A stretch of 64,000 nucleotides of DNA from Patagioenas fasciata. Lineage: Eukaryota > Chordata > Aves > Columbiformes > Columbidae. The notes below the pieces were generated by a model that saw only the letters and a list, made by a program, of their open reading frames with translations, was not told the origin of the DNA and searched no databases. The number at the start of each line of letters is the position of its first letter. Position 1 is the first letter of the stretch. The stretch spans positions 4,523,445 through 4,587,444 of the forward strand of contig NC_092541.1 in assembly GCF_037038585.1 (NCBI RefSeq), in the 5' to 3' direction. The translations under genes and the position numbers were made by a program. Positions 1-23,645 of the stretch are shown here, piece after piece.

Positions 1-11140
<11,140 letters not shown>

Positions 11141-12794
11141 CTTGAAACGGGGCCTCGGCGCCTGCCGCACCCCCGCAACAAGGCGCGCCGCGATTGGGCG
11201 CCGGGCCGCGGGGCATGCCGGGACCGGTAGTCTGCCCGGGCATGCGAGCGCCGGCCGGCGCCGGGACCGGGACTACAGTTCCCGTCGGCCTTTGGGGGCG
11301 TCCCGGGGCGGGGCTCCGGGGGTGGGAGCGCTCTCACACCGGAGCAGCCGCGCGGGGCCGCCCGCCGCGGCGGAGAGCTGCGGCCCGTCCTTCCGTCTCC
11401 CGTTCCCCGCTGAGGCCGGGAAGTCTGCCCCCGCACCCGCTTCCTGCTTGAGGGGGGGGGACCGACCCCAATGAGAGTAGCGCCGATTGGTTGGTACAGG
11501 GACCCCCCCACTTCCTACCAGCCAATAGGCGCGCGGGACACTACACTGCGCGTGAAGCCGGGCAGAGGGTGAGTGGGTGAGGGCGCCCTGAGGGGACCCG
11601 CTCCGGCCCTCGCACCCGGGGCGGTTCATGGCGGTGGCGGCTTTTTCCGCACCACGTAACGAGTATTTCGTGATTTTGCCTGTGAATTGCAGCGTCCTCA
11701 AGCCAAACACCCGGGGTGTCAGCGCTCCAGGCCCACTCAGGAGCGGGAGGAGCTCGGGGACACTTTCGGGCGCTGTCCGGACCCCGCGGTGGCTCCGGGT
11801 TCCTCTCCCAGGGCCCCGTTGCTCGCAGCTCGAACCACTCGCTGAGTTTTCCCGCCTGAGCAGCCTCTGGGCCCCTGTCCCGGGTTCCCCGGCTCTGGTT
11901 CAGTCGGCGCAGGGCAAATACACCAGAAAACGGTGCATTCGGGGAGAGCTCTTCCTTGGCTCCCGCCCGTGCCCCCTGCAGAACGGGCCGGACTCTCCGC
12001 CCTTGCGCTCCGTTCAAACCAAGCGTGTTCGATATTCACGCGTCGTACCGGGTTCTGATACCGGCGCAGCGCTCGTTCCGAGCCCCGTTCGGCCGCGGTT
12101 TCCAGACAAACCCGAGAGCTCCTGCACCCCAGCGGTTCTGCCTGCAGAGCTGCGTCGGGAGGGACGGAAATCGCAGGCGTTGGGAGCAGCTCCCAGCTGA
12201 GGCCAAAGCGCCGGGGTCACTGCGTTTGCACCCCGTGTTTACACGGGCAGGGGGTTCAATGTGTTTTTAAACCACGCGAGCGGAGCCTCCACCCCTGCGA
12301 GGCGGCCACCGAAGGGCTGATTGTCCCCGTGGTGGCGGCAGAGGTGGATGAACCTGCGGGGAGCGCTGGTTTAACCTGCTGCGATGAATCCAGCAGCCGC
12401 TGTATCGCCCCGAGCCCCCGTAACACGGGAAACGGCCCCGCGGGGCCGGGAACGCGCCCGGCAGCTCAGCTGGGGTTTGCGTCTCCTCTCGCCAAGCTCT
12501 GCTGGTTCTTGAGGCGCCGTTCTGGTTCCCTTCAGTTCCCCTCGTTTTGCTGCAGTTACCCCATCGGTTCGCCTGGCGCCGTGGAAGGAAAAGCGCCCGC
12601 GGTGCGGCCCGGGCTGGCGGCGGCTCCGGCAGCTGCGGGAGAAGCGGCGTTGAGACGCTGCCGGCGGTGCCGGGGCTGCTGCGCCGCCTCCTGCTCCCCC
12701 CGCTGCTGAACTGCAGCTGCCACAGGGCTTACAGCTCCTGGCAAACTGCGGTTATTGGAGAGGAGGTCGTAGCGTGGAGGGTGTTGGTCTCTTC

Positions 12795-13570
12795 TCAGCC
12801 CTGGTGCTGCCCCATGTCCTGAGAACCTCATGTCTGTCTGTCCAACCCTCCAGGGATGGTGACTCCAGCACTGCCCTGGGCAGCCTGTTCCAATGCCCCA
12901 CAGCCCTTTGGGGAAGAAATTGTTCCCCACATCCAACCTCAACCTCCTCTGGTGCAACTTGAGGCCGTTTCCTCTGCTCCTGGCGCTTGTTCCTGGGGAG
13001 CAGAGCCCGACCCCCCTGGCTCCAAGCTCCTTTCAGGCAGTTCAGAGATCAGAAGGTCTCCCCTCAGCTCCTGTTCTCCAGCTGAACCCCCCAGCTCCCT
13101 CAGCCGCTCCCATCACACTTGTGCTCCAACCCCTCACCAGCTCCGTTCCCTTCTCTCCACTTGCTCCAGCACCTCAAGGGTTTTCTTGGTGTGAGGGGCC
13201 CAAAACTGCCCCCAGAATTGGCGGTTTGTCCTCCCCAGGTCCCAGCACAGGGATGGTCACTGCCCTGGGCCTGCTGGCCACACCAGTGCTGGTCCTAGCC
13301 AGGATCCTGTGGCCTCTTGGCCCCATGGGCACACACTGGCTCATTTTCAGCCGCTGGCACCAACACCCCAGGCACTTTCCAGCTGTTCCTCCCCGAGCCT
13401 GCAGCGTTCATGGGGTTGTTGCGACCCACATGCAGGACCCACCACTTGCCCTTGTTGAATGTCAATTGGCCTCACTTTTCTTCACGTGGACCAAGCTGCT
13501 ATCTGAATGCTTCCCCTTTTGTCACTGATTCTGGGTCACCCTCGACAACCCTGCCCGACATCTCGCTGAT
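12795..13570 (-). mobile_element. CR1 LINE, about 780 bp
   Basis: Lacks the terminal octamers but carries the CTCCAGGGATGGTGACTCC block, then CTGCTCCTGGCGCTTGTTCC and a long upstream part (CATGCAGGACCCACCACTTG, TGTCAATTGGCC) not kept in the other copies. It is the most complete CR1 of this subfamily in the window and lies in the DCAKD 5' UTR intron. Confidence 0.85.
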
Positions 13571-13904
13571 TTAGGGTGCTGTGGGTGAGGCTGTGGTTCG
13601 ATAAGTGCAGGTACCAATGGGGAGCGGGTTTATGTTGCTGCAGGTAACCCACAGCTTGAGCCGCGCACCCAGAGTCAGGAGGGTCCAGGGAGGCTTCATT
13701 TAACCCAACGCTGCTGTTCAGTCTGTAAAACAAGGGTCCCCAGCTCAGAGAGGTGCCAAAACCATCATAAAGTCTTGAGGATGTACGAAGATGAGCTTTG
13801 AGTGAAGTTGCGTGTTTGAGATTAATATTTGCTGTGCGCGGTGTGAACAAACATGACCGGACAAACGGTTTTCAAGCTTTTTTCTCTTTCTATTTCAGAG
13901 CACG

Positions 13905-16900
13905 ATGTTCCTGGTCGGACTCTCGGGCGGAATCGCGTCGGGGAAGAGCACGGTGGTGGACGTGCTGCGGGAACTGGGCTGCGCCGTGATCGATGCCGAT
14001 GCGATCGCCAGAGAGGGTGAGTTTGGCACAGTTGATCTTTCTCCCGGCGGTTCCCCTGACAACTGGGTTTGATGCAGGGAAGCGCAGACGGCAGAGGGTG
14101 CTCTGGGTACGCTCGATGAAGCGTTTCCCACTCAATGAAGCTGCGTGGAGCCGATGTCTCAGGAGGGAGTGGAAATAGGATGTATTTTTAATAAAGAAAA
14201 AGAAAATCATATCCTAATAAACACCTTGGGGAGATCTTGCCCTGAGTTTTCCTCTTCTGGACTGCAACACTTCCCAAATTTGAAAGTTTCTGGGCAAAAT
14301 AAGTGCAGTTTTCTGTAAAGTGGGTCCCCTCGGCTGATCTGGTGTCCCCCACAAGCCCCAGGACACCTGACATATGGATCACTAACGCTTGAAGGAGAAT
14401 TTCCCTCTGTGCTGGATGATGCTTGGTTGTGAATACTGAGAGACTGGTCTACAAAATGTCTTGTGCCTAAAAAAACGAGGGTCCAAATATCCAAATGTGA
14501 AATGAGGTTGTGGCACTGAGGGTGTTGGGCTCTGCTCCCCAGGAACAAGCGCCAGGAGCAGAGGAAACGGCCTCAAGTTGCGCCAGGGGAGGTTGAGGTT
14601 GGATGTGGGGAACAATTTCTTCCCCAAAGGGCTGTGGGGCATTGGAACAGGCTGCCCAGGGCAGTGCTGGAGTCACCATCCCTGGAGGGCTGGACAGACG
14701 GACATGAGGTTCTCAGGACATGGGGCAGTGCCAGGGGAGGGTTATGGTTGGACTCCATGATCTTGAGGGGTTTTTCCAACCAAAACGATTCTGTGATTCT
14801 CTGATCCCGGCTCAGAGGGGATTCAGTCTGTGCTGCTCAGCTCATCCACCTCTCACCGCTCTGCAAACGTGCTGCCCTGGCTGCTGAAAAGCCCCCAAAA
14901 TCCAGATCTGTCTCCTCAGCAGTGCTGGAGCCAGTGCTGCTCTCCCCGATGACCTGTGCGATTTATGGGGCTAGATGTTAATCCCCTGGTATGGCCGGGA
15001 TGCCGAGGAGAGCAGCACTGGCTCCAGGAGGGGCTGCTGATTTGGTATGCAGAAGGTTTCGGGTCTGCAGCGGAGCTGTGGTGCAGGAGGTGTCATTTTG
15101 AAGTGCCTGCGCTTTTTCTGTTTGGTGAAGAACTTACTGTGTAGCCACCGAAAGCCGTGATGCTCTTAACATTTTATTGCACTGTAATTCCCGTGGAGGT
15201 GTGGAAAATTTGCTGGAGGTGCTAAAAGCCCTCGGAGACGGTAGGAAAACAATACAGATACTCAGTGTCGGTTTTCTACCAATCACTTCATTTTTCTCCA
15301 ATTCCTTTTTTATATGTGTTTATTTCCTGGATGGATTTCGCCCATCCAGAAAATGCCTCAATGTGAAATTCCATGGCAGAAAGAAATAGGTCTTAAAGAC
15401 TTTTATTAGGTTGGCCTGAGGTTACAACCTGTGGCAACATCCCTGGATTTTGGAGAGAAAATTATATACGGTCTGTCGTGCTCTGTGGTTCCCCTCAGCT
15501 TGATCTTAATTATGGTTTTATTACTGCGTCTTTTTGTTGGTGGGGTTTTTTTTGTTGGTGGTTTTAAAATTATACATTCATGTCATGTCCAGAGTCCCTG
15601 CAAATACCTACTGGGAATTGATCTTTTGGGAGGTTTCTGTGTTCGTTCTGCAGAAGAATTTGGCTGAGGCAAAAGACGGTAAAAAAACACTTAGGAGCAG
15701 CCTGGTTGTGTTCACCCAGCGCTGGAGTTTTCAGCCAAAATAAACCTGATGCTGCTCCCGGTCCCTTAGGGTCTCCCTGCTTGACTCCTGGCCCCCAGCC
15801 TCCTTTTGCCCGATCTGGGTGGGTGTTTGTGGAGACGCTTCCCTGCGGTGCCGATAGCAGGTGCAGCGCCGAGCCGAGGAGAATCGGCTCGGTTATTTAA
15901 TGAGCAAAACTCATTTGAGGCCGATCGCTGATGCGAACGCCGCCTGTGCTGTAAAACTGGCTCTAACCTCCGGCTGTTGAACGTTCTCAGTGGTGCGGCC
16001 CCGCTGCAAGGCCTACGGGCGGATCGTGCGTTGCTTTGGCACCGAGATCCTCTCGGCGAACGGAGAGATAAACCGCGAGGCTCTAGGAAACATCATCTTC
16101 TCCCAGCCGGAGAAACGGCAGCTGCTCAACTCCATCACCCACCCGGAGATCCTGAAGGAGATGCTGAAGCAGACCTTGAAGTATTTTGTGCGAGGTAAGA
16201 GCCGCGTCCCAGCACCACGAGACTTCGGCAGGAGCCGTCACCGCTCGCTCTGCCTTTGGCTTTAAACTGGGGACAGGGAAAGAGAAAAGGAACCGGCGCT
16301 GAGCGATGCCCTTTGTGCTCTGCCACCGGTGGCCTTTTGCGTCGGCGTTTGGAGGATTCGTTCCTGCCTTTCGCTGCTGCCCTTTGCCTTCTCTTGTGTG
16401 GTTTAAAGTACATCAGCAGGGCCTGAGGAAAGCATCGCGAGGCCTCTCTGAGATCACTTACGGGATAATGTCACACCTGCTGAAATAACCAAATATTCTT
16501 CCCCGCCCCCACCCTCCCTCCATGAAAGCTGCAGAGCCCTTTTTAGTCTCGATAAGGTGAGAAACGGGCTGACAGCCGTGCTTTCCAAAGTCCCGCTTTT
16601 TTTCCCCTGATAAATATAACAAATACAGCTGTCAAACTTGGTCTAATCAAATGCCAGATAAGATCACCAGCTGGTTTGGAGGTCTCCGCGTAGACAGAAG
16701 GACGTCTTAATAGAGTCGGGCTGGTTTTGTGGAGCTTATCAAAGCTGAGCCCTGTGACAGCTGAATAGGCCGGTGCTGGGGCACGGCGGGGACCGTGCGC
16801 TGCTGCGGGGCGAGGAGGAGGAGGAGGAGGAAGCAACAGGCAGGAAAGCCAGGAGCTAGAGATGGAGTCTTGAACCCCGGGCTGCGGATGCCGTCCTGCC

Positions 16901-18812
16901 CCTCAGTGAGAGCGCCGGGTGCCTTCAGCAGGCTGCTTTGTCCTCATTAGTCAGGTTTTAATGATTTGGGATAGCTGGATTTTGTCCCCGAGGATCGCTG
17001 TGTGAGGAAAGCTCTTATCGATCAAAGTGGAGGGCAGCGAGAAGCCGCTCCGGGCGGAGACGCCGGTAAAACGGCGCCTTGTTGGACGATGGTGTCTTTG
17101 TCAAGGATTTTGCTGCCGTGCCCAGCTCGCTTTGGGGGGTTTGGGTTAGAAAGAGGGGACAGCAGCGAAACTGGAGGTGTCCCCACGGGTAGGGGACACA
17201 CGGGGGGGGGCAAAGTCCTGACTTAGAGCTTTTCTTTCCCCTGTCCCGCTCCCCCAGGCTCATGGGGTGCACCCCACGTCCCCAAACGGCACTTGCGAAG
17301 GGCAGAGGCACGTGGGGAGCCTGGGGTGGGCTGAGTGGTCCAGGGGGACACCGAGTTCCCCTTCACTGGCTGCTCTGCGTGGTAGAGGCATTTTAAACCA
17401 AATGCGGACAGCTTTGGTGAGGTTTTGGTGAGGTTGCAGGACATGGGGCTGTGCCTGGAGGCAGCCCCGCATTTCAGTGTCACGGCTGCACCAGATCTGC
17501 AAGGGTTTCCTTGCTCTCCTTGGAAAAATGGAACCGTTTAGCCAAAAGCTTTCCAAAAAGGGAAGAAAACTGAGCTGGGAAACACGGGTTGAAATGATGG
17601 CAGCCTGGCGAACGTTGGAGATACAGAGGAGAGCGGGTTCTGCTGTGGGCACCGCTCCCCTTGAGAGGCAGCACCGGCGGCGTGACGGCCGCTTGTGCAC
17701 AGCCGCTGTCGTTCGAGCTTCTCCTTTCAGCTCCTCATTATATTTCTGCAGCTTCACCTTTGGGCTGAGATCGTTCAGGTTAGGGTTTGTTGGTTTTGTT
17801 TGGCTTTTTCTTTCCCTCTGGAAGCTTGGAATGAAACTGTTCCCTCCCTCCGAGAGGGAGGAGGGCGAGCGGGCTGTGCTCTCCTCGCTGTAAACGAGGA
17901 GCCGCAGAGCTCTCCCGCTCACTTCGCTGGCGCAGCCGTGGTGCACACGCAGAGCGGGGGGTTTGGGGACCCCGGTAACGCCGTTCCCTTTTTTGGCGGG
18001 TGTTGTCATTTCTGCAGGCTACCGCTATGTGATCCTCGACATCCCTCTGCTCTTCGAGACCAAGACATTGACCAAGTTTATGAAATACACGGTCTTGGTT
18101 TATTGGTAAGTGCCATGTGAACCACAAGGACCCCGGAATGCTACCACCTCTCTTGGAGGCTGGGGGGACCATCACGTCCCTCCTGCTCCAGGGAGGGTTT
18201 GTAGATGTGAGAAGCAATGCCTTCTTTATCCCACTGCAGCAGGGGCTTCTTACTGAGGTTTCCCCAAAACCTGGCACCCTCATACAGTGGAAATCTCTGT
18301 CTTTGGGCTTTCCACAGCGGGGCAGGGTTTGGGGCACTGCCCCGGCGTTACGAGCCACGGGCACACTGAAAACACGCAGCGGGTCAGTGCAGGCAGTGCT
18401 GGAGGTGCTGGCTCCACCGATCTGAGTGCAGGATGGTTGCGCCAGCTCTAAAATGAAGCGGGGAGCATCGCGGGGGGCTTTTTCCCCCAGGCACCCCACC
18501 TCAGCGCTGCCTTTCCATCCCGGCAGCGACCCGCCGACGCAGCTCTCCCGGCTGATGCGGAGGAACGGGCTGTCCCGGGCGCAGGCAGAAGCTCGTGTGG
18601 CCGCCCAGCTGCCGCTGGACCAGAAGCTCGAGCTGGCGACTCACGTCATCGACAACTCGGGGGACTGGGAGAGCACCCGGCGGCAGGTCCTGCGGCTGCA
18701 TGCCCGCCTCGAGGGCTCATGGCACTTCCTCTGGGCACGGCTGGCGCTGGGGACGGCGCTGGCCGGGCTGGCCGGGCTGGCGTACCTCCTCCTCCGGCGT
18801 CTCATCTCTTAA
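13905..18812 (+). CDS. DCAKD: Dephospho-CoA kinase domain-containing protein
   Basis: Four coding exons: 13905-14016, 15991-16194, 18018-18105 and 18527-18812 (stop TAA 18810-18812), total 690 nt, 229 aa; human is about 231 aa. The start [16 protein letters not shown] carries the CoaE-type P-loop (GGIASGKS, residues 8-15). Later landmarks are [39 protein letters not shown] and the [13 protein letters not shown] segment, all usual for the family. CoaE enzymes phosphorylate the 3' hydroxyl of dephospho-CoA in the last step of CoA synthesis. For DCAKD this is inferred from family, since COASY supplies the main activity in vertebrates. The C-terminus is a hydrophobic stretch ([18 protein letters not shown]) before basic residues, consistent with a membrane anchor. 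The first exon is presumably non-coding, in the divergent promoter shared with NMT1; the coding exon is preceded by a TTTCAG acceptor at 13898. Confidence 0.96.
14017..15990 (+). other. DCAKD intron between coding exons 1 and 2
   Basis: Donor GTGAGT at 14017 and acceptor TTCTCAG ending at 15990. It contains one CR1 (14516-14810) and otherwise unremarkable sequence. Confidence 0.85.
14516..14810 (+). mobile_element. CR1 LINE, 3' fragment
   Basis: Sense copy reading from GGAACAAGCGCCAGGAGC through AGGTTGAGGTTGGATGTGGG and CTGGAGTCACCATCCCTGG to the terminal octamers ATTCTGTGATTCTCTG. It has well preserved 3' end structure and belongs to the same subfamily as 12795 and 60073. Confidence 0.9.
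16195..18526 (+). other. DCAKD introns flanking coding exon 3 (18018-18105)
   Basis: Introns 16195-18017 and 18106-18526. Both have consensus GTAAG donors and pyrimidine-rich AG acceptors. I see no repeats or extra exons. The large open frames on the minus strand at 17260-18499 overlap the true exon antisense and are not supported. Confidence 0.8.
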
Positions 18813-20034
18813 TTCACCTTTTTGTCGCGGAAGATGCCTGAATTCCCAGGTTTGAAAAGGGCACCGAAAGGCCACGTCTCTTAATGAGCTTTGCCGGCTG
18901 AATGCAGACGCTGGGATGAGGCGTCTCCTTGCAGACTTCCCAAGGTGAACGGAGGGTGTTTGTTTTCTTTTCCGGCACCATCTCCTTCCTTCCTGCTCAG
19001 GTTCTTACCCACCAGCTGTGCCTGTGGCCTGGGACCATCACCTTGCGTGGCTGCGGCCCATGGAGGGGACGAGGCCCTGTTAGGACTGACTTAACCTGTC
19101 TTAAGCCTTACTTTATTGAATGGTTACGCCTGTACAATCGAGAGGCTTGTGCAAGCATGACAGGGCAGGGCTGTTGGCGTGAGTTGCTTTGCTGCTTCTT
19201 ACAGAGCTCGCTTAGAAACTGCTAATACAGAACTCGCTTAGCATAACTAACTCCATTTGCCACAGCCTTAGGCCTCAAGCTGCAAACTTTCCCCTCGATA
19301 TGTCCCATTTTTTACCTGTTGAAGCAAAGGAGGGTCCCAGAGCCACTTCAAGCCAGGGAAGGGAGCTGGGACTGGCAGCAGAAGCTGCACCCCCAGAAAT
19401 GAGAAAAGGAAAGACACATCTAGAGATGAAAACCAGCAGAATGTGCGAACTCACTGATGTTCTGGCTCTTGCCAAGGACTTTTTCAGCTTCCCAGCTGCA
19501 GGTGCAAATAGCAGCTGGGAGAACAGACAGGACAGCACCTGATTGATGTCCAGGCTGGTCAATGAGACACGAGCACCCGCAGAGATAATATTAGAATTGG
19601 CCCAAATTGGTGTGCGGGGGGTGGGAAACTTGGATTTTCAGGGTATAGTTGCCCAGGGGTTTGTTTGTTCGGAGCCCCTCTCCGGAGGCACCGGCCGCTG
19701 CGCCTTTCAGATAAACGATTTAAGAGGAATCTCTGGAATTTGTGCCTGAGACTGTGCTTTGGGAAACCTGGAGCGAAGAAGCTTCAGCTCTGCATCACCT
19801 GCTGTGGGTCCGCACGGTGGGACCCCGGTGAATTTGAGACCCCATTTCACCTGGGTGAGGTGTCCTCACCCCCTATTTGTGCCGTCACCGCTCATGCGTC
19901 ACCCCCCATTTGGATCTCAGGGTCTGAGCCACCCAGGACCCGCCTCACCCGACCTCATTTGCTGCTGTTTGAGTTTCCCCGGGCGGTTTCCCGGGGGGCA
20001 GCGGGTGCCGGCACTTCCCCTCCGCTTTAATAAA
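18813..20034 (+). other. DCAKD 3' flank / probable 3' UTR
   Basis: No coding sequence. The first AATAAA in the sense orientation is at 20029-20034, which could be the DCAKD polyadenylation signal, giving a 1.2-kb UTR. The stretch 19080-19780 is less GC-rich than its surroundings and may be an old inserted element (see findings). Confidence 0.5.
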
Positions 20035-20255
20035 CCACTAATTGTAGCGGCTCCCGCGGGTCCGCGCCTGCGAGCGCTGCCGGTTCCGTCCCATCCCCAG
20101 CTCGTTGGGATGCCGGGGCACGGCTGCGCTGGGTAAAGTTCAGCGCACGCAAGCGGAGCTGGTGAGCGCGCTCGGGCTTTTCCCCAGCGTCCCCCCACTG
20201 AGCTTTTGGGGGGGCCGTGGCTGTGCATCGGCAATGGGCATGGCGGCTGACAGCC

Positions 20256-20575
20256 CCGTCCTGCTGCCACCCCTGTCCTGATGCCACCCCCGTCCTGCTG
20301 ACAGCCCCTCTTCTGCTATCACCCCCCATCCTGCTCCCACCATCCTGTCCCACTGTCACCCCCCGTCCTGCTGCCCCCCCTTGTCCTGCTGCCCCCTCCC
20401 ATCCTGCTGTCATCCCCTGTCCTGTTGCCACCCCCTTGTCACGCTGCCACCCCCCTGTCTTGCTGCCACCCCTTGTCCTGCTGCCACCCCCCTGTCTTGC
20501 TGCCGCGACCTTGTCCCACTGCCACCCCCTATTCTGCTGCCACCACCTGTCCCCATGTTTTGAGCAAGGTGGGTG
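20256..20575. repeat. Degenerate minisatellite (CCTGTCCTGCTGCCAC-like units)
   Basis: About 320 bp of imperfect tandem copies of an 18-20 bp unit around TGTCCTGCTGCCACCCC. It is strongly C-rich on the plus strand and lies in the DCAKD-C1QL1 intergenic region. Confidence 0.85.
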
Positions 20576-22089
20576 TCACCACCCCCTGTGCACAGAGGTC
20601 CCCAGGGTGCTCCATGACACTTGGGCTCTGACCCCCCTTTCTCCCCCACCTGGGCTTGTTGTCCCAGCAGGGACACAGCAGAGCCGGGCAGCGTCCTCAC
20701 TGTCCCCAGCCTTTGGGCACAGGGACCTTTCTCAGGTGCCACAGCCCTGCCTGTACCTCTCTTTGGGGCCAGGCACCCATCCCACCCCCTCTGAGCCCAG
20801 CCCTGTGCCTGGGGGCCCTGTGTCACTTGCCTGGGGACACGGGGTGCTCCCTGGTCACCCCAACTTCTCAGGCCGCGCCGGGGGAGCCGTAGGCAGGCAC
20901 TGAGCCTCCGCCCGTCCCTACCCTGGTTTGAACAGCCCATAATTGCGGTGGTGATGCCGGGAGTCCCTCGCAGCCGTAAATCAGCACAGGAGCAGGACGG
21001 GCTCAGCCCAGGATAAGCTCTGACTGTCACCATCCCCACTCCCTCCTGCTGCCTCCACGATAAATGGGGCTGCAATGAGGCCGGGGGGGACAAAGAAAGC
21101 GAGACAGGCACCGTAATCGCATTTGGCGCTCGGCTCCTGCCCTGCTGACGTTCGCCACCGCTAACGAGTTTAGCGGGGCTCAGGGGACGGTTCCACGGGG
21201 ACAACGGCGACGTGCAGGGTGTCACCGGGGCTGGCCTGGCCTCGGGGTGCCCGCTTTGGGGGTGCTGGGTGCCTGGGGCTGTGCTGGGGGTTGAGCCCCC
21301 TGGGTGGGCTGCGTGTTGGCACCCACCCCAGAGCCTGATGCTTGGACACAGAGTCCCCCCGTGGGTGCTGATGTCCCCTGTGGGTGCTGATGTCCCTCAT
21401 GAGTGCTGTGGGACACCAGCCCCAGCATCACCCCAGCACCCCCAGGTCCCACTCCCAGCCACCCCCCGCCTTGGGGACACGCTGGCAGGACACCCGGTGT
21501 CCGTGGCGGTGGCATCGGCAGCTCCTTCAATGGCTATGGAGGGGGCAGCAGGTGTCCCAACATGGGGGGATGCCCTGGCTGAGCCCCCTGCGCTCATGAC
21601 GTGGGTGCTGGGGGAGACCCAAGGGTGCTGGGGGTGACCCAAGGGTGTCCCCCAGCATCCCCACATCCCCCGGCCCCACTGTGTCCCCGGCCCCGCGCCG
21701 AGGCTGCCCCCGCTCACCGCACCGCCCGCCATCGATCGGGGCTGTGTGAGCAGCCACCCCCCTGCATCACACACCCCAAATATTTACCTGCTGCAAATGG
21801 GATCGATGGCGCTGCGGCTGACGGGGACCGTGACAGACGAGCGGCCGCCTTCCCGCTGCACCTGTCCCCAGTGTCCCCCTCCCGCTGCAGCCCCTCCCCA
21901 GAGCACCCCATTTCCAGTGCACCCCGTCCCGGGCACCCATCTTGGGGCACCCACCAGGCAGGTGGGGGTGCAGATGTCCCGGAGCTGGCAGGTCCCCCCG
22001 CATGGGGCTGTAGGGACAGGGTGACATCCCCCAGTGGGGACTGTCCCCAATACCCAAGGAGGATTGGACCCCGAGGGGGAGACAGGTGG
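20576..22089. other. Intergenic GC-rich sequence
   Basis: No gene recognised. GC-rich with short AT-rich islets (for example CCCATAATTGCGG near 20938). Long reading frames on both strands reflect lack of AT-rich stops. Confidence 0.6.
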
Positions 22090-22690
22090 AGGGGCTGAGT
22101 GTGGTGTCACCACATGGCATCAGTGTCACTAGTGTCACTGCATGGTCCTGGGGTATGGCACTGTGTCGCTGTCACTGCACAGCCCCTGGGGTGTCACACG
22201 GTGTCACCATGGCCGCTCAGTCCCACTCGTGTCACACGGTGCTGTGATGCAGCCCTGAGGTACGGCACAGCATCACTGCTGCTCCCCGGGGTGTCACATG
22301 GTGTCACTGTCACCGCGCAGTGCACAGGGTGTCACTGTCACCGCGGGGCCGCTGGGTGCCATGCAGTGTCACTGCAGCTCCCGTGGGTTGTCACACAGAG
22401 TCACCATCAGTGCCTGGTCCATGGGATGTCACATAGTGCTATGTCACTGCATGGCCCACGGGGTGTCACCCAGTGTCACCATCATTGCTGTCCCGCAGTG
22501 TATCACCCAGTGTTGCTGCCACTGCGTGGCCCACGGGGTGTCACCCAGTGTCACCGTCACTGCATGGCCTGGGGTGTCACATACCGTGCAGGACACTCCC
22601 CGGTGCCACCCCCTGCACATCTTGTGGGCTGTCACCCAATGTCACTGCACACCCCTGGCTGTGTCACACCCCGTCCCCACCAGCCCTGGG
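22090..22690. repeat. Degenerate tandem repeat (GGGGTGTCAC...TGTCACTG units)
   Basis: Repeated GTGTCACC and TGTCACTGCA words spaced at roughly 30-60 bp across 600 bp, with considerable divergence between copies. Non-coding. Confidence 0.75.
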
Positions 22691-23040
22691 GCACCCTGGG
22701 GACAGCACAGAAGGTCCCAGCAGCCCAAGTCCCCCTGGGGGACCCGTCCCCGATCCTGTCCCCTCCACCCGCGCGCCCTGCTGCCAGGCGAGCAGCCACT
22801 TCCCATCACTCAGCAGCGCTAATTAGCCGCGGTGCTGGCAGCCCTTAATTGCTGCGCGGCGGGAGGGTGGCCGGCCCCGCCGCAGCCATAATGAGAGGCA
22901 GCATGACGGGGACAGGGACGGGGGGGACGCGCCACCCCCACCGTGTCCCCCTGCCTGCAGCTGGGCTCCCGCATGGGACAAGGGACGGTGCCGGCGTTGG
23001 GCTGGGCCGTGTGGCACGTCCTTGTCCCCAGGGCCAGGGC
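22691..23040. other. Intergenic spacer with AT-rich islets
   Basis: Between two repeat arrays. It contains GCGCTAATTAGCCGCG near 22817 and CCTTAATTGCTGCGC near 22843, homeodomain-type cores in GC-rich sequence. No gene seen. Confidence 0.55.
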
Positions 23041-23645
23041 AGCCAACCAACTTGGTGGCTAACTGGCCAGTCAACTAGCCAACCAGCTGGGTGGCCAACT
23101 GACCAGTTAGCTAAGCAACCACTTAGCCACCCAACCTGTTGGCTAACTGGGTAGCCAACTAGTCAGCCTGCCAACCAGCCAGATGGCCAGCGGACCAGCC
23201 AGCCAACCGACCTGTTGGCCAGTTCATCAGTCAACTAGCCAGCCAGCCTGTTGCTCAACTGGCAAGCCAGACACTCAAGCAGCCAGCTGGCCAGCTAGCC
23301 AAACAACCAGCTAGCCAGCCAACCCACCAAGCAGCCAGCTAGCCAGCCAGACAACTGGCTAGTCATCTACCAACCATGTAGTTGGCCGACCAGCTGGCTG
23401 CCTGCCAGCTAGCCAATCACCTACCAGCCACCCAGTCAACCAACTGGCCAACTAGCCAGCCAGCTAGCCAAACAGCCATCTAGGTGGCCTTCAAACCAAG
23501 TAGCCAGTTGGCCAACCAGCAGTTGGTCAATTTTCTACCTGCCAACCAGCCACCCAGCTGTGTGGCTAGCCAGGTAGCCAACTGGCCAGCTCTCTAGCCA
23601 AGTGTGTGACCAGCGAACGAGCCATCTGGCCACCAGCCAACCAGG
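23041..23645. repeat. AGCC/CTAGCCAAC satellite-like array
   Basis: Six hundred bases built from short words CCAAC, CAGC, TAGCCAGC and their mixtures, with a basic 4-bp AGCC/AACC rhythm and no fixed longer unit. It is a degenerate tetranucleotide-derived array with no coding meaning. Confidence 0.85.

Noticed and set aside
23041-23645. CRISPR-like array
   Set aside because: No constant repeat and spacer length, and the window is clearly vertebrate.
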